This document shows positions 52,514 to 61,394 of a stretch of DNA of 64,000 bases, in pieces. A program made the translations under genes and the position numbers. Where the stretch lies: positions 1-64,000 of the forward strand of contig NZ_CP102247.1 of the NCBI RefSeq assembly GCF_024599655.1, read 5' to 3'. Within the stretch, counting starts at the first letter, position 1. Each line of letters begins with the position of its first letter. A model generated the notes under the pieces. That model saw only the letters and a list, made by a program, of their open reading frames with translations. It searched no databases and had not been told where the DNA came from. The DNA comes from Enterobacter asburiae. GTDB taxonomy: Bacteria; Pseudomonadota; Gammaproteobacteria; Enterobacterales; Enterobacteriaceae.

Positions 52514-52924
52514 TTAGTTAATTTCGATACGGCGCGGTTTTTTCTCTTCCGGAATCACGCGTTCCAGTTCGATAAACAGCAGACCGTTGACCAGGTTCGC
52601 GCCTTTAACGTGAATGTTCTCGGCTAACTGGAACTTGCGTTCAAAGTTGCGCTCGGCGATGCCCTGATACAGGTAGGTACGTTCTTTCTGCTCGGCCGTA
52701 TGGGAACCTTTCACCAACAGCAGGTTGTCCTGCGCGGTGATCTCCAGTTCGTTTTCTGCAAAACCGGCGACGGCAATGGCGATGCGGTAGTGGTTTTCGT
52801 CAACCAGCTCAACATTGTATGGAGGGTAGCCGTTGCTCTGGCTTTGGTTATTTTCTAAATGGTTAAACAGGCGGTCAAAACCAATTGCAGAACGGTATAG
52901 CGGAGAAAGATCGAAGTTACGCAT
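52514..52924 (-). CDS. ibpA: Small heat-shock chaperone IbpA
   Basis: A 136-residue alpha-crystallin-type chaperone, one residue shorter than E. coli IbpA, with start MRNFDLSPLYRSAIGFDRLF and C-terminal RRIEIN (IxI-type assembly motif). ATG 52924 is right after AGGAG; an upstream extension of 25 residues is rejected because it covers the leader. First gene of the ibpAB operon. Confidence 0.96.
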   Translation of the reverse strand: MRNFDLSPLYRSAIGFDRLFNHLENNQSQSNGYPPYNVELVDENHYRIAIAVAGFAENELEITAQDNLLLVKGSHTAEQKERTYLYQGIAERNFERKFQLAENIHVKGANLVNGLLFIELERVIPEEKKPRRIEIN

Positions 52925-53000
52925 AAATAAAACTCCTGAAATCAGCGAGAAATTGTAGCCTTCCACCATGGACAGGCCTTTGCGCCCCCGAACACCCATC
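52925..53000 (-). promoter_or_regulatory. ibpA ROSE-type RNA thermometer leader
   Basis: The minus-strand leader ends CTCGCTGATTTCAGGAG, where the CGCTGATTTC stretch can pair with the AGGAG ribosome site (52933-52937), the hallmark of ROSE elements. Further stems upstream (GGCCTGTCC, GAAGGC) fit the multi-hairpin layout. Confidence 0.75.
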
Positions 53001-53030
53001 AGGCGAGTTCGTTATCGGGCCACATTCTTA

Positions 53031-53058
53031 AAATGGGTCTGCAATCGGGCTTTTCAAG
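53031..53058 (-). promoter_or_regulatory. Sigma-32 (RpoH) promoter of ibpAB
   Basis: CTTGAAA (53058-53052) and CCCATTT (53037-53031) at a 14-bp spacing fit the heat-shock consensus. It lies just upstream of the thermometer leader. Confidence 0.85.
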
Positions 53059-53237
53059 CACGACAACTGCACTTTTTTTTGCACTTTCCGGCATCTCGCT
53101 TAGACTGGGACAACAGCACAAAGGGTTAAATTGCGATGGCTGCCACAGTGCGGGGTTATCGGGCTATCCATTTTGGATAAGGCTCGCTATAACCCTGAGT
53201 TGCAGGTCTATGCAGTGCCATTAACGATGACTGAGTG

Positions 53238-53570
53238 ATGATGAAAAATGTTCTGATAAAGCTGACGACGTTCAGCGGGGTAGTTTTACTTTGCGGGTGT
53301 TCGAGCGTGATGTCTCACACCGGCGGTAAAGAAGGAACATATCCGGGGACGCGGGCCAGCGCGGCAATGATCTCCGATGACGATACAAACTGGGGTACCA
53401 AATCCCTGGTTATCCTGGATATGCCGTTTACGGCCGTGGCGGATACGCTTTTGCTACCGTGGGATATGTTTCGTAAGGACAGCTCCGTGCGCTCACGGGT
53501 AGAAAAAAGCGAGCAGGAGAATCTGGCCACAAACGCCGTCATCCCGCCCGCAGAGATGCCTCCACGCTAG
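53238..53570 (+). CDS. yidQ: Lipoprotein YidQ
   Basis: A ~110-residue DUF1375 outer-membrane lipoprotein like E. coli YidQ. The lipobox LLCGC places the acylated Cys at residue 21. Conserved block VMSHTGGKEGTYPGTRAS follows. I chose ATG 53238; GTG 53235 and ATG 53241 are close alternatives and no strong ribosome site decides. Convergent with yidR, overlapping by 4 bp. Function unknown. Confidence 0.9.
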   Translation: MMKNVLIKLTTFSGVVLLCGCSSVMSHTGGKEGTYPGTRASAAMISDDDTNWGTKSLVILDMPFTAVADTLLLPWDMFRKDSSVRSRVEKSEQENLATNAVIPPAEMPPR

Positions 53571-54796
53571 TTCTGCGCGGTTTCCGTTGCCCAAAGCTGA
53601 CGGAAACCGCCTGTCTCTTCCATCCATGCAATAACGCGCCCGTCCGGGGAAAACACGACCGCATCAGCAGACGGCGGGTTGCCGTGATCGGACGTCAAAA
53701 ACGTCACCTCTCCGCTCTGCGCGTCGCAGCAGGCGATCCGGTTTTCGAGCACAAACCCCAGACTATCGCCCGCAGGATGCCAGTTAAATGCTGACTGAAT
53801 ATCGCTCCCGGTATGCGTCAACTGGCGCGGCTCGCCGCCCTCAGGAGAGATCAGCCACAGCTGCACAATGCCGTTATCATCCCGCATCAGAAACGCGATC
53901 TGCGTCCCCTGCGGGTTGCTGCGTACCCAGTGACGCGGCAGGTTCACCAGGCCTGGATACGCCCTCTGATGCGTAAAGGTCAGACGACGCTGCATCACCC
54001 CGGCAGGCGGCGCTGGCAGGGTCACTGTCGTGCCCTGCAGCGGCGCATCGCCCACCCGCTTCCAGCCCTGCTCGTCTTTCGGCAGGTCGACGATAAACAG
54101 TTCGGGTACTTTTTCGCCCTGCGCAGAGAGGGTGTCGCCGATAAACGCCAGCCTGTGGTTTCCCACCCAGCCCTCTTCGTAAGCGCGGTTGATTTCATCG
54201 CTGCCCGGCTGTGGATCAGGCGTCGTGCGGCTAACCAGCACGCTCCAGAAGGTTCCCGAATATTCACGGGGATGGTTTCCCTGCGGGTTCACCGGGCCGT
54301 AAGGCGCAGCCACGCCGACGTTGCGTAAATCAAGTTTAGGATCGCGCTCGTGCAGGACATGGTCGTTATAAGTAAAGCTGACGAGCTGCCCGTTCGGGCT
54401 GAAGACATGGACGTGGCTGCCGCCGCGCAGCGCACCTGGGGTGTAGGGCGCAGTGATATCCATCGCGTCCAGGTTGCTCACCTGACCGTTTTGCGCAATC
54501 ACTCCCTGGCGATGATGAAAATCGTAGTGCCAGTCTGCGTCCGGGTTTTTCGGGCCGTGGATAAAGACATATTTATCCTGGGCAGGATGAACGGTCACCA
54601 CGCCAACGTGCGCGCCATCGGTGGCGCGATAAACCACCTCTACCTCACCCGTACCGACATTGACCCGCTCGATGGTTTCGCCGGTGAACGACGCACCGGA
54701 CGGGCGCACGTCGTAGACCAGCCACTGGCTGTCCGGCGTCCAGGTATTGATGTTTGTCAGCTGGTGGTTACGGGAGGCGAAGGTGATTTGTTTCAT
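53567..54796 (-). CDS. yidR: Beta-propeller protein YidR (DUF3748)
   Basis: A 409-residue protein matching E. coli YidR, with repeated TolB/PD40-type blades (DSQWLVYDVRPSG, DGRVIAWMEETGG). ATG 54796 gives MKQITFASRNHQLTNI and follows a TGAGG-like site; 14 upstream codons are rejected. Function unknown, cytosolic by lack of a signal peptide. Confidence 0.9.
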   Translation of the reverse strand: MKQITFASRNHQLTNINTWTPDSQWLVYDVRPSGASFTGETIERVNVGTGEVEVVYRATDGAHVGVVTVHPAQDKYVFIHGPKNPDADWHYDFHHRQGVIAQNGQVSNLDAMDITAPYTPGALRGGSHVHVFSPNGQLVSFTYNDHVLHERDPKLDLRNVGVAAPYGPVNPQGNHPREYSGTFWSVLVSRTTPDPQPGSDEINRAYEEGWVGNHRLAFIGDTLSAQGEKVPELFIVDLPKDEQGWKRVGDAPLQGTTVTLPAPPAGVMQRRLTFTHQRAYPGLVNLPRHWVRSNPQGTQIAFLMRDDNGIVQLWLISPEGGEPRQLTHTGSDIQSAFNWHPAGDSLGFVLENRIACCDAQSGEVTFLTSDHGNPPSADAVVFSPDGRVIAWMEETGGFRQLWATETAQN

Positions 54797-54846
54797 GAGG
54801 ATACCCTGATGCGCAGTTATCGCATCAGGGTATCGCAAGCGGGTTT

Positions 54847-55659
54847 TTAGTTCAGCACAAACTTCTCAATGGCGTAAGCCACGCCGTCTTCGAGGTTGGA
54901 TTTGGTCACAAAATTAGCCACTTCTTTCACCGACGGGATCGCGTTATCCATCGCCACGCCCATGCCTGCGAACTCAATCATCGCGATGTCGTTTTCCTGG
55001 TCGCCCAGCGCCATGATCTCTTCCGGCTTGATACCCAGCGCATCGGCCAGAGATTTCACGCCGGTGCCTTTATTGACGCGTTTATCGAGAATTTCGAGGA
55101 AGTACGGCGCACTTTTCAGCACGGTGTACTTCTCTTTTACCTCCGCCGGAATGCGCGCAATCGCTTTATCCAGGATCTCCGGCTCGTCGATCATCATCAC
55201 TTTCAGGAACTGCGTCGCCGGGTCCATTTTCTCCGCTTCACAGAAGACCAGCGGAATGGTCGCAACGTAGGATTCATGCACCGTGTAGTAGCTGATATCG
55301 CGGTTGGCGGTATAGAGCGTATTGCGATCGAGCGCGTGGAAGTGGGACCCCACTTCCCGGGACAGCTTTTCCAGGAACAGGTAGTCATCGTAGCTCAGCG
55401 CGGTTTGCGCAACCGTACTGCCATCTGCGGCTTTCTGCACCAGCGCGCCGTTATAGGTTATGCAGTAGTCGCCAGGCTGATTCATGTGCAGCTCTTTCAG
55501 GTAGCTGTGTACGCCCGCATACGGACGCCCCGTGGTCAGGACCACATTCACGCCCTTTGCGCGCGCCGCGGCGATCGCGTTTTTAACGGCTGGAGAGATG
55601 GTGTGGTCTGGCAGCAGCAGCGTGCCGTCCATGTCGATTGCAATGAGTTTGATAGCCAT
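54847..55659 (-). CDS. yidA: HAD-family sugar phosphatase YidA
   Basis: A 270-residue Cof-type (HAD IIB) phosphatase. The nucleophile and acid/base Asp pair are in IAIDMDGTLL, motif II in VVLTTGRP, motif III Lys near VNKGTG and motif IV in ALGDQENDIAM. E. coli YidA hydrolyses many sugar phosphates, for example erythrose-4-phosphate. Same length as in E. coli. Confidence 0.95.
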   Translation of the reverse strand: MAIKLIAIDMDGTLLLPDHTISPAVKNAIAAARAKGVNVVLTTGRPYAGVHSYLKELHMNQPGDYCITYNGALVQKAADGSTVAQTALSYDDYLFLEKLSREVGSHFHALDRNTLYTANRDISYYTVHESYVATIPLVFCEAEKMDPATQFLKVMMIDEPEILDKAIARIPAEVKEKYTVLKSAPYFLEILDKRVNKGTGVKSLADALGIKPEEIMALGDQENDIAMIEFAGMGVAMDNAIPSVKEVANFVTKSNLEDGVAYAIEKFVLN

Positions 55660-55774
55660 GAGTTCCCCGGAATAAATGAGTGCTGCCTCATGCTAACGCG
55701 ATTAAGCCCACAAAAATAGAGCTACATTGCGCAACAGAAACACCCCTTTTACGCTTATCCCGGGGAACAAAGGC

Positions 55775-56800
55775 TTAATCGCGGGTGAGAACGATTTTAC
55801 CGAACGCCCCGCGATCGAGATGTTCAAACGCCTGTTCAAGCTCGTTAAAACGGTAGCGATGTTCGATCACCGGCTTCAGTCCGGTGACATCCACAGCGCG
55901 GATAAAATCTTCCAGCGCCCGGCGGTGACCTACGCCAATCCCCTGAATGACGGGGGATTTCAGCAGCAGTTCGCCAGCAGAGAGCGTGATTTCCGTCCCG
56001 GCCAGCACGCCAATCACCGATATACGCCCGTGAACAGCAACGGCGCGCAGGGAATGCTTCAGGTTCTCTCCCCCTACGGTCTCGATAATATGGTCGATGC
56101 CGCGATCCTGCGTGAGCGCCAGCGTATTTTCAGCCCAGTCGCCTTTCAGCCGGTTGATGCCCTGGCTGGCCCCCAGCGTTTTGGCCAGCGCCAGTTTTTC
56201 ATCACTCCCCGAGGTGACAAACACCTCCGCCCCGTGCGCTTTTGCAATTTGCAGGGCGAAAATCGCCACGCCGCCCGTGCCCTGCACCAGCACCGATTGC
56301 CCGGCGCGCAGCTGGCCGCGCTCCACCAGCGCAAACCAGGCGGTAAGCCCTGCGCAGGGCAGCGTGCTGGCCTCGGCGTCATCCAGAGTCTCCGGAGAGG
56401 CCGCCAGCGCGTCCTCCTTCACAATCACATACTCGGCCAGCATGCCCTGGAAGTATCCGCCGGACGTTTTATAGGGCAGATTGCGCGCGTCCGCCTGCGG
56501 CTTACCGTCGATCCACTCAGGGAAGAAGGTTGAGATGACGCGTGCGCCGGGTTTGAAGCGGGTAACGCCTTCACCAATGCTCTCCACCACGCCCGCCATG
56601 TCAGACGCCGGGGTAAACGGGAAGGAAAGCGGGATCGGCATTGTGCCTTCAACAACCATTTTATCGCGATAGTTAAGCGCAACGGCATTCACCCGTACGC
56701 GCACTTCACCCGGGCCGGGCTGTGGAACGGGTGCCTGAGTCAGCTTGAGGTTCTCGCGCCCGAGGGCGTCCATGGACCAGCGTTGCATTGTCTCTGTCAT
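55775..56800 (-). CDS. Zinc-independent NAD(P)-dependent alcohol dehydrogenase (MDR family)
   Basis: A 341-residue medium-chain reductase. The N-terminal GroES-like domain has ALNYRDKMVVEG, where zinc-binding Cys is absent, and the Rossmann nucleotide site is VLVQGTGGVAIFALQIAK, so it is likely quinone-oxidoreductase-like. It is divergent from a LysR regulator, which probably controls it. Substrate unknown; not at this place in E. coli K-12. Confidence 0.87.
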   Translation of the reverse strand: MTETMQRWSMDALGRENLKLTQAPVPQPGPGEVRVRVNAVALNYRDKMVVEGTMPIPLSFPFTPASDMAGVVESIGEGVTRFKPGARVISTFFPEWIDGKPQADARNLPYKTSGGYFQGMLAEYVIVKEDALAASPETLDDAEASTLPCAGLTAWFALVERGQLRAGQSVLVQGTGGVAIFALQIAKAHGAEVFVTSGSDEKLALAKTLGASQGINRLKGDWAENTLALTQDRGIDHIIETVGGENLKHSLRAVAVHGRISVIGVLAGTEITLSAGELLLKSPVIQGIGVGHRRALEDFIRAVDVTGLKPVIEHRYRFNELEQAFEHLDRGAFGKIVLTRD

Positions 56801-56910
56801 GTTATTTCTCCTGCCATCAGATGAGCTTTAGTCCTGACAGTCTACCGTTGACTAAACGTCGCCAGTGGCGATAAGTTTTCTCTTTATTGACGCCAGAATA
56901 GATACAATCC

Positions 56911-57846
56911 ATGACCGATACGCTGAAGGATATTCCTGTTTTTGTGGTCGCCGTTGAGGCGGGAAGTTTTGCTCAGGCCGCAGTTCGCCTGCATTTGTCA
57001 CGCTCGGCGGTAGGGAAAAGCATTGCCCGCCTCGAGGAGCGGCTTGGGGTACGTCTTTTTCACCGCACCACCCGCAGCCAGAGTCTGACCGATAACGGCG
57101 CCCTTTTTTATGAACGCTGCCTGCGCGCGCTGGAGGAGATGCGGGGTGCGGAATCGCTGCTTGAAACAGGGAAACAGCAGGTCAGCGGTCGCCTGCGCGT
57201 TGCCATGCCGGTGCTGTTTGGTCGCCAGTGTGTCGCCCCGCTGCTGATAGCGCTGGCGCAGGAACACCCCGGGCTTGAGCTGGAAATGTCATTCAGCGAC
57301 CGCGTGGTGGATCTGGTGGAGGAAGGGTTTGATATGGCGGTGCGTAACGGCACGCTTCAGGACAGCAGCGTGCTGGTCGCCAGAAAGCTGGGAGAACACT
57401 GCATGGTGCTGTGCGCCGCGCCGGAGTATCTGCAGAAGAAAGGCCAGCCACAAAGCGTTAATGATTTACCCCAGCATACGGCGATTAACTATTTGAGCGC
57501 AGGCAGAGTGTTATCCTGGCAACTGATGGATAACGAAGGAACGTCGCACACCTTTACGCCCCGATCGTCGCTCAATATGGATGATTTGCAGGCGATCTGC
57601 GACGCTGCGCTGGCCGGACACGGCATTGCATGGCTGCCCTGCTGGATGGTCGTCAAAGATATTCACCAGGGTAAACTCGTCCCGCTCCTGAAGCAGGCAC
57701 CGGATGTGCATTTCAACGTTCATGCCGTGTGGCAGCAGACGCCGCATCTGCCGCTGAGGGTAAGAATAGCGATAGATACGCTGGCGAGCCGTTTACCGTC
57801 CGTGATGTCGCTGGATATGCCTGCGCCCATAAAAAAGCCGCGCTAA
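56911..57846 (+). CDS. LysR-family transcriptional regulator
   Basis: A 311-residue regulator with helix-turn-helix (FAQAAVRLHLSRSAVGKSIARLEE) and an effector domain of the DhcR/AaeR-like group. Divergent from the dehydrogenase with a 110-bp shared region, so that gene is its likely target. The end of its frame (KKPR and stop) lies inside the gyrB terminator on the other strand. Confidence 0.88.
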   Translation: MTDTLKDIPVFVVAVEAGSFAQAAVRLHLSRSAVGKSIARLEERLGVRLFHRTTRSQSLTDNGALFYERCLRALEEMRGAESLLETGKQQVSGRLRVAMPVLFGRQCVAPLLIALAQEHPGLELEMSFSDRVVDLVEEGFDMAVRNGTLQDSSVLVARKLGEHCMVLCAAPEYLQKKGQPQSVNDLPQHTAINYLSAGRVLSWQLMDNEGTSHTFTPRSSLNMDDLQAICDAALAGHGIAWLPCWMVVKDIHQGKLVPLLKQAPDVHFNVHAVWQQTPHLPLRVRIAIDTLASRLPSVMSLDMPAPIKKPR

Positions 57847-57855
57847 AAGCGCGGC
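57831..57855 (-). terminator. gyrB intrinsic terminator
   Basis: On the minus strand GCCGCGCT-TTT-AGCGCGGC is followed by six T residues, 26 bp past the gyrB stop. The stem includes the stop codon of the convergent LysR gene. Confidence 0.9.
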
Positions 57856-57880
57856 CAGTTATCGTGCGGTATAACGACGA

Positions 57881-60292
57881 TTAAATATCGATATTTGCCG
57901 CTTTCAGGGCGTTCTCTTCAATGAAGGCACGACGTGGTTCAACCGCATCGCCCATCAGGGTCGTGAACAGCTGGTCCGCAGCAATCGCGTCCTTAACGGT
58001 GACGCGCAGCATGCGGCGGCTTTCCGGATCCATGGTGGTTTCCCACAGCTGGTCCGGGTTCATTTCGCCCAGACCTTTATAGCGCTGGATCGCAAGGCCA
58101 CGACGGGACTCTTTCACCAGCCAGTCCAGCGCCTGCTCGAAGCTGGCTACCGGCTGACGACGTTCGCCACGTTCGATGAACGCATCGTCTTCAATCAGGC
58201 CACGCAGCGTCTCGCCAAGCGTGCAGATACGGCGGTATTCCGGACCGGTCACAAACTCGTGTTCCAGCGGGTAGTCGGTATCAACGCCGTGGGTACGCAC
58301 GCGCACAATCGGCTCGAACTGCTTATCGGCGTTCTGCTGGATATCGCATTTCCACATGCTGCCGTGCTGCTCTTTCTCGTTCAGATCGGTCACCAGGGCG
58401 TTCACCCAGCGGGTCACGGTCTGCTCGTCGCTCAGATCGGCTTCGGTCAGGGTTGGCTGATAAACCAGCTCCTTCAGCAGCGTTTTCGGATAGCGACGTT
58501 CCATACGCGTGATCATTTTCTGCGTCGCGTTGAACTCGGACACCAGACGCTCCAGCGGCTCACCGGCCAGTGCAGGGGCGTGCGAGTTCGCGTGCAGGGT
58601 CGCGCCATCAAGGGCGATTGCGATTTGGTACTGATCCATCGCTTCGTCGTCTTTAATGTACTGTTCCTGCTTGCCTTTCTTCACTTTGTACAGCGGCGGC
58701 TGTGCAATATAGACGTGGCCACGCTCAACGATTTCAGGCATCTGACGATAGAAGAAGGTCAACAGCAGCGTACGAATGTGCGAGCCGTCGACGTCCGCAT
58801 CGGTCATGATGATGATGCTGTGGTAGCGCAGTTTGTCCGGGTTGTACTCATCACGGCCGATGCCGCAGCCCAGCGCGGTGATGAGGGTCGCCACTTCCTG
58901 AGAAGAGAGCATCTTGTCGAAGCGCGCCTTCTCAACGTTGAGGATTTTACCCTTCAGCGGCAGGATAGCCTGGTTCTTACGGTTACGGCCCTGCTTCGCA
59001 GAACCGCCCGCGGAGTCCCCTTCCACGAGGTACAGTTCGGACAGCGCCGGGTCGCGTTCCTGGCAGTCAGCCAGTTTGCCCGGCAGGCCTGCTAAGTCCA
59101 GCGCGCCTTTACGACGGGTCATTTCACGGGCTTTACGCGCCGCTTCACGGGCACGCGCCGCATCGATAATTTTGCCCACCACGATTTTCGCGTCGGACGG
59201 GTTTTCCAGCAGGTATTCGCTCAGCAGTTCGTTCATCTGCTGTTCAACCGCCGATTTCACCTCGGAAGAGACCAGCTTGTCTTTGGTCTGTGAGGAGAAC
59301 TTCGGATCCGGCACCTTCACGGAGACAACGGCAATCAGGCCTTCACGTGCGTCATCACCGGTGGCGCTGACTTTCGCTTTCTTGCTGTAGCCTTCTTTGT
59401 CCATGTAGGCGTTCAGGGTACGGGTCATCGCCGCACGGAAGCCCGCAAGGTGAGTACCGCCGTCACGCTGTGGAATATTGTTGGTGAAGCAGTAGATGTT
59501 TTCCTGGAAACCGTCGTTCCACTGCAGCGCCACTTCCACGCCGATACCGTCTTTTTCCGTGGAGAAATAGAAGATATTCGGGTGAATTGGCGTTTTGTTC
59601 TTGTTCAGATACTCAACGAACGCTTTGATACCACCTTCGTAATGGAAGTGGTCTTCTTTGCCGTCACGCTTGTCGCGCAGGCGGATAGAGACGCCGGAGT
59701 TCAGGAACGACAGTTCACGCAGGCGTTTCGCCAGGATGTCGTACTCGAATTCGGTGACGTTGGTGAAGGTTTCGAGGCTAGGCCAGAAACGCACCATGGT
59801 ACCGGTTTTGTCGGTGTCGCCAGTAACGGCCAGCGGTGCCTGCGGCACGCCGTGCGTATAGAGCTGACGGTGAATTTTGCCTTCGCGCTGGATAACCAGC
59901 TCCAGCTTCTGCGACAGGGCGTTTACTACGGAAACGCCTACGCCGTGCAGGCCGCCAGAGACTTTATAGGAGTTATCATCAAACTTACCGCCTGCGTGCA
60001 GAACGGTCATGATCACTTCTGCAGCAGAGACGCCCTCTTCCGGGTGAATACCGGTTGGGATGCCACGACCATCATCGGTGACGGAGACGGAGTTGTCCGC
60101 ATGGATGGTGACCACGATGTCTTTACAGTGACCCGCGAGCGCTTCGTCGATAGCGTTATCTACCACCTCGAATACCATGTGGTGCAGACCGGTGCCGTCA
60201 TCCGTGTCGCCGATATACATACCCGGGCGCTTACGCACCGCATCCAGTCCTTTCAGGACTTTGATACTGGAGGAGTCATAAGAATTCGACAT
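57881..60292 (-). CDS. gyrB: DNA gyrase subunit B
   Basis: An 803-residue ATPase subunit of DNA gyrase, which introduces negative supercoils. The GHKL ATP site (VVDNAIDEALAG, DGRGIPTG, GGLHGVGVSVVNAL), the TOPRIM domain (EGDSAGGSAKQGR, TDADVDGSHI) and the C-terminal GyrA contact region (RYKGLGEMNP) are all present. It is one residue shorter than E. coli near the FEPIVRVRTHGVD segment. ATG 60292 gives MSNSYDSSSIKV. Last gene of dnaA-dnaN-recF-gyrB. Confidence 0.98.
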   Translation of the reverse strand: MSNSYDSSSIKVLKGLDAVRKRPGMYIGDTDDGTGLHHMVFEVVDNAIDEALAGHCKDIVVTIHADNSVSVTDDGRGIPTGIHPEEGVSAAEVIMTVLHAGGKFDDNSYKVSGGLHGVGVSVVNALSQKLELVIQREGKIHRQLYTHGVPQAPLAVTGDTDKTGTMVRFWPSLETFTNVTEFEYDILAKRLRELSFLNSGVSIRLRDKRDGKEDHFHYEGGIKAFVEYLNKNKTPIHPNIFYFSTEKDGIGVEVALQWNDGFQENIYCFTNNIPQRDGGTHLAGFRAAMTRTLNAYMDKEGYSKKAKVSATGDDAREGLIAVVSVKVPDPKFSSQTKDKLVSSEVKSAVEQQMNELLSEYLLENPSDAKIVVGKIIDAARAREAARKAREMTRRKGALDLAGLPGKLADCQERDPALSELYLVEGDSAGGSAKQGRNRKNQAILPLKGKILNVEKARFDKMLSSQEVATLITALGCGIGRDEYNPDKLRYHSIIIMTDADVDGSHIRTLLLTFFYRQMPEIVERGHVYIAQPPLYKVKKGKQEQYIKDDEAMDQYQIAIALDGATLHANSHAPALAGEPLERLVSEFNATQKMITRMERRYPKTLLKELVYQPTLTEADLSDEQTVTRWVNALVTDLNEKEQHGSMWKCDIQQNADKQFEPIVRVRTHGVDTDYPLEHEFVTGPEYRRICTLGETLRGLIEDDAFIERGERRQPVASFEQALDWLVKESRRGLAIQRYKGLGEMNPDQLWETTMDPESRRMLRVTVKDAIAADQLFTTLMGDAVEPRRAFIEENALKAANIDI

Positions 60293-60320
60293 CAACGTTT
60301 CTCGCTCATTTCAACTTGGG

Positions 60321-61394
60321 TTAATCCGTTATTTTACCCTTTTCCACGGTAAACATCTTCGAATTTTCGTCCGACATGTCTATAACGTGTTCAGCGCTAA
60401 TGGCGCTGACGAAAACCTGCGACTGCGTGGCTTTTAAGCGGCTGGCAAGCAGCCCGCGCCGCGCGTCGTCGAGTTCCGAGGCAAAATCATCTATCAGGTA
60501 CAGGCAGCGTCTTCCGCTCTCGCGGGTGAGAAACTCTCCCTGTGCCAGGCGCAGCGCACACATCAGGAGCTTGAGCTGCCCGCGCGACAGCGTGTCCTCC
60601 ACCGGCGCACCGTCGGCACGAATGCGGAAATCCGCCTTGTGCGGGCCGTGCGCGGTGTAGGTCAACATGCGGTCGCGCTCGAAGTTTCTCTCTAACACCT
60701 CGGCATAATCCGTCTCTTTCTCCCAGCCACGCTGGAAGGAGAAGGTGAGAGAGAATTCGGGTAAAAACTGTTTGCAGGTGTCGGCCATGTCTTCGGCGAT
60801 ACCTGCGCTGTATTCGGCACGCCAGCGGCTGATTTGTTCCGCGAGAGGGATTAATTCCATATCCCACGGACGCAGCTGGGCGTAGCGTGTTACCTGGCGC
60901 AACGCGGCGTTACGCTGCTTGAGCAGGCGCTTCAGGTTGCTCCAGGCGTTAAAGAAACCGGCTTCGTTGTGAAAGCATCCCCAGTCGAGGAATGCTCTTC
61001 TGTATTTGGGGCCGCCGTTGAGTAAAGTAAACCCCTCCGGCGTAATCAGCTGCATTGGCATCAACAGCGCCAGCTCCGCCACTTTATGGCCGTCGGTGCC
61101 GTCGATGCGCACCTTACTGTCGCCCTGCTTGTCTTTGGTCAGGCCGATAGAGGTTTCGCGCTCCGCTCCCTGCAAACGTCCGTGCAGAACAAAGGCTTCC
61201 TGCTCGTGGCGAATGACGCGACCAATCTGCAAACTGCGAAACGCCCGACCGTGGCCGAGCGTATAGATGGCTTCCAGCACGCTGGTTTTGCCGCTGCCGT
61301 TTGCGCCAACCAGGAAGTTAAAGCCAGGGGATAAAGCGAGATCCGCGCTTTCGATATTGCGAAAGTCGCGGATCAACAGACGGGTGAGCGACAT
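60321..61394 (-). CDS. recF: Recombination mediator RecF
   Basis: A 357-residue SMC-like ATPase that helps RecOR load RecA at gaps. Walker A is LVGANGSGKTSVLEA, the signature is LSRGQLKLL and Walker B is CLYLIDDFASELD. Length equals E. coli RecF. It starts at the stop of dnaN (overlap of one base). Confidence 0.97.
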   Translation of the reverse strand: MSLTRLLIRDFRNIESADLALSPGFNFLVGANGSGKTSVLEAIYTLGHGRAFRSLQIGRVIRHEQEAFVLHGRLQGAERETSIGLTKDKQGDSKVRIDGTDGHKVAELALLMPMQLITPEGFTLLNGGPKYRRAFLDWGCFHNEAGFFNAWSNLKRLLKQRNAALRQVTRYAQLRPWDMELIPLAEQISRWRAEYSAGIAEDMADTCKQFLPEFSLTFSFQRGWEKETDYAEVLERNFERDRMLTYTAHGPHKADFRIRADGAPVEDTLSRGQLKLLMCALRLAQGEFLTRESGRRCLYLIDDFASELDDARRGLLASRLKATQSQVFVSAISAEHVIDMSDENSKMFTVEKGKITD

